Positions 58,869 to 64,000 of a stretch of 64,000 nt of DNA are shown here, one piece after another. The notes under the pieces are model-generated. The model had not been told where the DNA came from. It searched no databases and saw only the letters and a program-made list of their open reading frames with translations. The position numbers and the translations under genes are program-made. The DNA comes from Macrococcoides equi. Lineage in GTDB: Bacteria > Bacillota > Bacilli > Staphylococcales > Staphylococcaceae. Position 1 is the stretch's first letter; the number at the start of each line of letters is the position of its first letter. The stretch lies in NCBI RefSeq assembly GCF_047425865.1, contig NZ_CP179735.1. The stretch is one strand, 5' to 3'.

Positions 58869-59481
58869 TTGTGTCATATTGATATTGATGGGTTGATTGG
58901 TACGGGTTATATTCATGCGTTATCCCTTTTGGATTGGGTCCCCATTGATTTGTACCTGGTTTTGAATCCTGTGCGCACCAAACGATACACCAGATGGCAA
59001 GTCCTAGGTTAATCAATCCAATAATCATCTGAATAAATAATGAAATCACTGATGGATTTTCAGGATTTGTTATGACGTTAGCAATGATGATATTCATCCA
59101 TGACAGTACGAGCGGAATGACATAAAATACAATGACCCATTTGCCACTTCTACCTGTGTCATGCAGTCTGCGAACCATCAATGATAAGTTCGGAATAAAT
59201 AATACGATTAAAACAACCACCCAAAATAGAATGATAAATAACCCAAAGATACCTAGTGCACCAGCCATTGTATTTGCAGTTTCCATATCAGAATTCCCTA
59301 CAGCTGCTATACCTATAAGGATCGTACAGACTGTAAACATTATGAACGCTGTCCCAAGCAGTACGAGTTGTGTAAAGAACGGCACCCAGTATTCCTTACG
59401 GCGAGATCTCCCGCTAAAATCAAATGCTCTTGTCCAGAATAATTTCGTTGCTTCCCAAAAAGACATCGGTTGTGGATACAT
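58849..59481 (-). CDS. DUF805 membrane protein with C-terminal tail
   Basis: A 210-residue membrane protein. KLFWTRAFDFSGRSRRKEYW opens four helices, and LMVRRLHDTGRSGKWVIVFY is the inner loop. The C-terminal tail continues QDSKPGTNQWGPNPKG, typical of DUF805. Gene follows the upstream gene by 11 bp, so the two form an operon. Function unknown. GGAGG site. Confidence 0.88.
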   Translation of the reverse strand: MYPQPMSFWEATKLFWTRAFDFSGRSRRKEYWVPFFTQLVLLGTAFIMFTVCTILIGIAAVGNSDMETANTMAGALGIFGLFIILFWVVVLIVLFIPNLSLMVRRLHDTGRSGKWVIVFYVIPLVLSWMNIIIANVITNPENPSVISLFIQMIIGLINLGLAIWCIVWCAQDSKPGTNQWGPNPKGITHEYNPYQSTHQYQYDTRDPYRK

Positions 59482-59492
59482 ATTTTCCTCCT

Positions 59493-60425
59493 CTATTGCA
59501 CAGCAATAATGATATTTTCATTTACTTTTTTATGTTTGAATTGTTTGGCATGTGCTAAGTCATCATTGAATATAATCGTATATTTATGACCTTTTAATGC
59601 ATAGTCAAACTTTTTATCGATAATTTCCTCCTGGAATCCAGTAAGTGTAAACTTATGATAAATACCTGCTGTGTTATCTTTTAGAACAGGTATTACCGTG
59701 TATTCAGCAACAGGGCCGTAAGGTTGTTGAAAGAAGTAAAACGTGACATCGCCATTTGTTAATGTCGCTACTTTTTTACCTGCATCGTTAACTTTTTTTA
59801 AGGTCGTATTAACTGCTTGCTCATGTGTAGCAAAACGTGTTACCTTTTCCTCCGTGCCAATACATTCATTCGCGTTGCTCAACCATTCGCCATTGTCTCC
59901 GATAAAAATTACATCTTTGTTTACTTCCTGATCAAGCAATACGCCATGCGTACCATCTTTATCTTTCATAATAATATGACTTGGATCATCACCATTATCA
60001 ATCTCACCTGACTTATAACGCATCTTTCCTGCTGGAGTTGAGAGTGTCCAGTCATTCGTAATAAATTGCTTGTCCTTATATTGATGACTGATCACTTTAG
60101 GGAATGCGACATTCGTCTTACCCGCATCATCAAAAGTCAGGTAACTATGCATTATATTGCCGTTACCGGTATAAGTTCTTAGATTAAAGTACTTGCCATC
60201 GTTCATTTTAAAGAATTCATTACGCACACTCATATCATTTAACTGTTCCATCGCTAACTCATCCACATGAGACTTTGCTTCCTCATAATATGGATACGAC
60301 TTCTTAATATCCTTGATATCTGCTGAAGTCACGACCGACTGATCCTTATGCATCGTATGAAATACAACAAAAGCCATTACAGCAAGGAGTAACATCATAG
60401 TCATCGCTATTAATCCTTTTTTCAT
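59493..60425 (-). CDS. Hypothetical membrane-anchored extracellular protein
   Basis: A 310-residue protein with an N-terminal anchor or signal (about 4-22, IAMTMMLLLAVMAFVVF) and a large, mostly beta-rich extracytoplasmic part (SHQYKDKQFITNDWTLSTP, FYFFQQPYGPVAEYTV). No family recognised. I chose the ATG at 60425 (GATAGG-rich site); an earlier open frame has no ribosome site and overlaps another gene's terminator. Operon with the DUF805 gene downstream. Confidence 0.65.
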   Translation of the reverse strand: MKKGLIAMTMMLLLAVMAFVVFHTMHKDQSVVTSADIKDIKKSYPYYEEAKSHVDELAMEQLNDMSVRNEFFKMNDGKYFNLRTYTGNGNIMHSYLTFDDAGKTNVAFPKVISHQYKDKQFITNDWTLSTPAGKMRYKSGEIDNGDDPSHIIMKDKDGTHGVLLDQEVNKDVIFIGDNGEWLSNANECIGTEEKVTRFATHEQAVNTTLKKVNDAGKKVATLTNGDVTFYFFQQPYGPVAEYTVIPVLKDNTAGIYHKFTLTGFQEEIIDKKFDYALKGHKYTIIFNDDLAHAKQFKHKKVNENIIIAVQ

Positions 60426-60495
60426 CCTATCACTCTTTTCAGTTAACATTATCATCATTATACAATAATTACCTCTGAAATCATACGCATGAAAA

Positions 60496-60518
60496 AAACG
60501 CCCTTTTAAAGGACGTTT
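60496..60518 (-). terminator. Intrinsic terminator of the 49-residue gene
   Basis: AAACG-x-CCTTT/AAAGG-x-CGTTT stem (one T-G pair) and TTTTTTTCATG on the minus strand. Confidence 0.8.
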
Positions 60519-60523
60519 CACGA

Positions 60524-60673
60524 TTATTTATCCTGATCTTCTTTACTGACTTTCTTTTCACCTGGTTGTAAATCTAACTGATCTTTAACCTTCTCATTCA
60601 TTTCACCATCGATGACTGTTTCCGGCATCAACTCGCGTCTGTTGCTTGTTGTCTCTTTATCAACGTTTGACAT
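60524..60673 (-). CDS. Small acidic/charged protein, 49 residues
   Basis: A 49-codon gene not long enough for most callers. It begins MSNVDKETTSNRRELMPETV and is highly charged with no hydrophobic stretch. Strong support: GGAGG 9 bases upstream of the ATG and a terminator right after the stop. It follows the M20 amidohydrolase gene by 50 bp. Function unknown; probably disordered. Confidence 0.6.
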   Translation of the reverse strand: MSNVDKETTSNRRELMPETVIDGEMNEKVKDQLDLQPGEKKVSKEDQDK

Positions 60674-60723
60674 TTCAATCGCCTCCTCATCCTGATACTT
60701 TTATTTACCCCATAAAATAAAAA

Positions 60724-61902
60724 TTATCCGTGTTTATTAATCTTTGATTTCAGATAATCCATCATAACACTTCCAACGCCTTGGGCTGCAAGTAATAATG
60801 AAGATTCATCGATATCAAATTTCGGATGGTGATGTGGATACACCTCTCCTTTTGGTGCTGCACCGACATAGATAAACGAACTTGGCAGTTCTTTAGCATA
60901 ATACGCAAAGTCTTCTGAAGGTGGTTGTGCATCACACGTTTCAATCTTTAATCCACTGTCAGCAATCACCTTAGCTGCATATTCTGTAAACTCAGGGTCA
61001 TTATACAGTGGCGGATAATCATCCTGATAATCTAAATTGCATGTTACTCCGTATGTTTCTTCTAAGCCGTGTGTGATACGCTCAATTTCTTTACGAATGG
61101 TTGCTTTTGTATCATCCGTTAATCCACGTACATCACCTTCTAAGACAACTTTGTCCTTTATAATATTAAACTGACCTTTACCATCAAATGAACCAATCGT
61201 AATAACACCTGTTTCAAACGGATTCAGTCTTCTTGAAATAATCGTTTGAGTAGACATAACGAAGCTACTTGCCGCAACGATTGCATCATTTGCCATATGC
61301 GGTGATGAACCGTGTCCTGATTTACCATTGACCTCTAACTTAAAGAATGCACGACCAGTCTGAGTGTAACCCGACTTATAATAGATACTTCCTGGTTGCA
61401 TCGTACTCATCACATGTGCCCCAAGCACGTGGTCCACACCTTCCAGTACACCATCTTTAATCATCCCTTGCGCTCCGCCTGGCGGAACTTCTTCAGCTGG
61501 TTGATGGATGACCACCACTTTACCTGAAAACGTATCTTTCATTTCAGCAAGTGTTTCAGCGAGCACCATCATATAAGCAGTGTGGGCATCATGGCCACAC
61601 GAATGCATCACGCCTGGATTCTTTGACGCAAATGATAATCCCGTTTCTTCCTGAATCGGTAACGCATCAAAGTCAGCACGAATCGCTATCGTCTTACCTG
61701 GTTTACCCGAATCAATCGTTACTTTAATCCCTCGTTCTCCAATATTTGTTTCAACCTGTACATCTTTATCTTTATAAAAATCAGCAATATATTGTGACGT
61801 CTTTTCTTCCTGAAAACTCAGTTCAGGATACTCATGCAGGTGACGTCTGATTTCAATCATCTTATCAGCTTTTGCACTAAGTGCTTCAAATAATTCATTC
61901 AT
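60724..61902 (-). CDS. M20-family amidohydrolase (HipO/YxeP type)
   Basis: A 392-residue peptidase-M20D amidohydrolase. Metal and catalytic residues are visible: RADFDALPIQEETGLSF, MHSCGHDAHTA with the Cys and His ligands, HQPAEEVPPGGAQGM and the late HHHPKFDID. A lid/dimerisation domain sits near residues 180-300. Such enzymes remove acyl groups from N-acyl or N-acetyl amino acids; the exact substrate (for example N-acetylcysteine or hippurate) is not set. AAGGAGATG site. Confidence 0.88.
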   Translation of the reverse strand: MNELFEALSAKADKMIEIRRHLHEYPELSFQEEKTSQYIADFYKDKDVQVETNIGERGIKVTIDSGKPGKTIAIRADFDALPIQEETGLSFASKNPGVMHSCGHDAHTAYMMVLAETLAEMKDTFSGKVVVIHQPAEEVPPGGAQGMIKDGVLEGVDHVLGAHVMSTMQPGSIYYKSGYTQTGRAFFKLEVNGKSGHGSSPHMANDAIVAASSFVMSTQTIISRRLNPFETGVITIGSFDGKGQFNIIKDKVVLEGDVRGLTDDTKATIRKEIERITHGLEETYGVTCNLDYQDDYPPLYNDPEFTEYAAKVIADSGLKIETCDAQPPSEDFAYYAKELPSSFIYVGAAPKGEVYPHHHPKFDIDESSLLLAAQGVGSVMMDYLKSKINKHG

Positions 61903-61998
61903 ACAATCATCTCCTTAGTGATTGATATACCCAAAAGATTTTAATTTATACAAAATTATAGCCACCTATTCAAACAATAACCCTCAATCAACATCCAA

Positions 61999-62007
61999 TG
62001 CTATAAT
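61999..62007 (+). promoter_or_regulatory. Extended -10 promoter of the RecQ-family gene
   Basis: TGCTATAAT, 48 bp before the ATG; same extended -10 form as the small-protein operon. -35 region weak. Confidence 0.45.
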
Positions 62008-62055
62008 AACGTTTAAGACAAAGGTTAATAACTCAATATTCAGAGGAGGTTTAAT

Positions 62056-64000
62056 ATGGATTTCAGAACACGCGCGCTTGAGATGTTACGTGAGACGTAT
62101 GGTGAGGACAGTAAGTTTCGCGAAGGGCAGCTGGAAGCGATTCTTGCTGTTGCAAACAAACAGAAGACACTCGTCATTCAGAAGACCGGATGGGGAAAAT
62201 CAATTGTTTACTTTATCGCAACTAAGTTACTGCGTGAACAAGGAAGCGGTCCTGCAGTCATCATCAGTCCACTACTGGCATTAATGCACAATCAGATTGA
62301 TGCAGCAGCAAAGCTTGGTTTAGATGTTGTTACGATTAACAGTAATAACCGAGATAAATGGGATGATATCTATGCAAGACTTAGTGCAGTCGATGCGATC
62401 ATCGTCTCACCTGAGAAATTATCCGATCCACGATTTATCGACGCACTTGCTGCAGTGAATGATATCGAACTGATTGTTGTGGATGAGGCTCACTCTATCT
62501 CTGACTGGGGTCACGACTTCAGACCAGATTATCAGCGCATCGTTAACCTGGTAAAAGATTTACCTGATTCGATTGCGATACTGGGCACTACAGCAACAGC
62601 AAACGACCGTGTCATTGAAGATATCAAGTCTCAACTCGGTGAGCTTCAAGTCTTCCGTGGAGATTTAATTCGTTCAAATATCTCTATTCAGGTTAATCCA
62701 TCTCAATCAAAAGCAGAGCGACTTGCTTTGCTTGGTGCAAACTTAACAGAACACCCATTTTTAAGTCAGGAACAAGGTATTATTTACTGTCTGACAAAGA
62801 AAGAATGTGAATCAGTTGCAAACTTTCTGGTTGAACAAGGTATCTCAGCTGCACCCTATTATTCAGGCATGCGTGACGCATTTGGTGAAGATACATCAGA
62901 AATAATACTGGAACGTTTCCATAGTGGTGACATACGTGTCATCGTTGCCACTGTAAAACTCGGCATGGGCTATGACAAATCAAATATAGGTTTCGTGATC
63001 CACTATCAATTGCCACAAAACTTAATCTCATACTACCAGCAGATTGGACGTGCGGGGCGTGACGGGAAACCAGCACTTGCTATTTTGTTACATGGTGATG
63101 AAGATGATACGATTATTAAGTCATTTATCGAAAGCGCGAATAAAGATCCGCAGCTACTTTCTGAGATTCTATCATTAATACAAGCTCACCCTGAAGGAAT
63201 GTCCAGAAACGATCTGTTGCCACACTTTAATTTAAACGTTACAAAGTTAGGTGCAGTGTTAAAGTATTTGTTTGTACATGAATACATCTTAATGAATAAA
63301 CGAAAATATGTTATTAATCCAGATAAACCCTTTGATGCTGTAAGTAATGCTGAACTTCAGCACAATATTAATCAGACACGACTGAGAGAACTGGATAACC
63401 TTAAACGATTTATTCATTATGACGGATGTTTTATGAAATTTATCGCTGATGAGCTTGATGCCCCAGACGTACAAGAGAAGTGCGGCATATGTGCACATTG
63501 CAGGAACCGTCAGTTCATCACACTGGATGATAATCATCCAATGCTGAAATTAGCAAGCCAGTACAAAAATAAATTGCACGGAGAAATTCTGCCACGCAAA
63601 CGCTGGTCTGACAATAAGAAAATAGATGAAGCATTACAATTTGAACCAGGATGGACGTATACAACAGACGCCTACTCACCCGTCGGACGAAAGTTTATGT
63701 ATGAACGTGAACATGGGTACTCAGAACAGACAAAACTTGAAATCAGTCAGTTTCTTAAAGAACATATACTTACCCATCATATCAATGCAGTCGTTGCCGT
63801 ACCAAGTGTACGCAGACCCAACCTTACTCAAGCATTAGCGAAAAGTATCGCTGATTATCATCAAGTACCTTATATAGAAGCGGTTGTAAAAACTGCTACC
63901 GGAAACAGACAAAGCGACATGCACAATTCCATCATGCAGGAACAAAATATTCAAAACACCATACAACTGCAAAATATTGATAACATCAAAGATAAAAATA
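62056..64000 (+). CDS. RecQ-family helicase with PRTase-like C-terminus (partial)
   Basis: 648 codons to the window edge with no stop. Helicase core: TGWGKS (Walker A), VVDEAHSISDWGHDF (DEAH box), TTATAN (motif III), GMGYDKSNIGFV and QIGRAGRDG (motif VI). The four-Cys zinc site is CFMKFIADELDAPD then CGICAHC. After a short linker a second domain, about residues 555-648, reads INAVVAVPSVRRPNLTQALA then VKTATGNRQSDM, like ComF-type phosphoribosyltransferases whose D-D motif would lie beyond the edge. It is not a standard RecQ with an HRDC domain. AGAGGAGG precedes the ATG. Role: DNA unwinding in repair or defence, inferred. Confidence 0.85.
   Translation, partial: MDFRTRALEMLRETYGEDSKFREGQLEAILAVANKQKTLVIQKTGWGKSIVYFIATKLLREQGSGPAVIISPLLALMHNQIDAAAKLGLDVVTINSNNRDKWDDIYARLSAVDAIIVSPEKLSDPRFIDALAAVNDIELIVVDEAHSISDWGHDFRPDYQRIVNLVKDLPDSIAILGTTATANDRVIEDIKSQLGELQVFRGDLIRSNISIQVNPSQSKAERLALLGANLTEHPFLSQEQGIIYCLTKKECESVANFLVEQGISAAPYYSGMRDAFGEDTSEIILERFHSGDIRVIVATVKLGMGYDKSNIGFVIHYQLPQNLISYYQQIGRAGRDGKPALAILLHGDEDDTIIKSFIESANKDPQLLSEILSLIQAHPEGMSRNDLLPHFNLNVTKLGAVLKYLFVHEYILMNKRKYVINPDKPFDAVSNAELQHNINQTRLRELDNLKRFIHYDGCFMKFIADELDAPDVQEKCGICAHCRNRQFITLDDNHPMLKLASQYKNKLHGEILPRKRWSDNKKIDEALQFEPGWTYTTDAYSPVGRKFMYEREHGYSEQTKLEISQFLKEHILTHHINAVVAVPSVRRPNLTQALAKSIADYHQVPYIEAVVKTATGNRQSDMHNSIMQEQNIQNTIQLQNIDNIKDKN

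Noticed and set aside
61922..62284. 120-codon plus-strand open frame at the start of the RecQ gene
   Set aside because: It is out of frame with the strong ribosome site and helicase reading frame that begins at 62056.
1..64000. Prophage, insertion sequence, integrative element or attachment sites
   Set aside because: No integrase, transposase, relaxase or phage structural genes, no tRNA gene and no direct repeats that frame a segment.
1..64000. tRNA or rRNA genes
   Set aside because: I looked for tRNA-like arms and CCA ends in the gaps and saw none.

Overview
The window looks like ordinary chromosome from a low-GC Gram-positive coccus of the Staphylococcaceae. The closest fit by overall feel is Macrococcus or a near relative, which is an inference and not a database result. 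The reasons are Staphylococcus-type proteins (a NorB efflux pump, OatA, malate:quinone oxidoreductase, a YeeN-type YebC protein, a TcaA-like zinc-ribbon protein), a gntR-gntK-gntP operon, strong AGGAGG-type ribosome binding sites, and AT-rich intergenic DNA full of intrinsic terminators. There are no rRNA or tRNA genes, no insertion sequences, no phage genes and no CRISPR array.

Layout. 1-5 kb: a two-gene EmrA/EmrB-type efflux operon divergent from its likely TetR regulator, then a secreted glucosaminidase. 4.8-7.6 kb: the metNIQ methionine ABC importer behind a SAM-I (S-box) riboswitch with its own promoter and terminator. 7.6-12.3 kb: a membrane phospholipase-D-like protein and a GntR/ATPase/permease ABC module. 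12.5-17.8 kb: an atypical SDR, a DUF1697 protein, a GNAT acetyltransferase coupled to oatA, a YebC protein and a BAX-inhibitor membrane protein. 17.9-18.2 kb: a tandem hairpin array. 18.2-21.9 kb: gluconate operon with a perfect GntR operator and a cre-like site. 22-30 kb: RBBP9-type hydrolase, phosphate transporter pair (DUF47 + PiT), an NAD-binding epimerase, an esterase, a YkvI-type carrier, a DHA2 pump and an AHSA1 protein. 30-36.5 kb: a DUF418/YjdM/Ogt/GNAT operon, an autoregulated XRE-plus-membrane-protein pair with two perfect palindromes, and two paralogous secreted NlpC/P60 hydrolases. 36.9-43.5 kb: aldehyde dehydrogenase, a second hairpin array, a NERD protein, mqo, norB. 43.6-52.8 kb: a divergent pterin-synthase-like protein, four-gene operon of tiny membrane proteins, XRE + DUF2975 pair, several DUF805 proteins, GH1 phospho-beta-glucosidase, ribokinase, and a large lipoprotein with a duplicated domain. 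53-56 kb: a three-gene zinc-ribbon membrane operon including a TcaA-like protein. 56.1-56.6 kb: a third hairpin array. 56.6-64 kb: TusA + YeeE/YedE sulfur genes, more DUF805, an M20 amidohydrolase, and a RecQ-family helicase that carries a phosphoribosyltransferase-like C-terminal part and runs off the end.

How the genes work together. Most units are one to four genes closed by a hairpin terminator. Themes are envelope maintenance (glucosaminidase, OatA, two NlpC/P60 enzymes with possible WalR boxes, TcaA-like operon), efflux (three multidrug MFS pumps), and uptake of methionine, phosphate, gluconate and thiosulfate-type sulfur.

The least explained material is (a) three arrays of evenly spaced hairpins, two of which share the same stem sequence 18 kb apart, each ending within about 40 bp of the 3' end of a minus-strand gene; (b) a four-gene operon of paralogous 54-67 residue membrane proteins sharing a C-terminal QN-x-x-I-I-K-L-L motif; and (c) the zinc-ribbon/TcaA-like operon facing a duplicated-domain lipoprotein. 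No complete novel defence or mobile system is visible.
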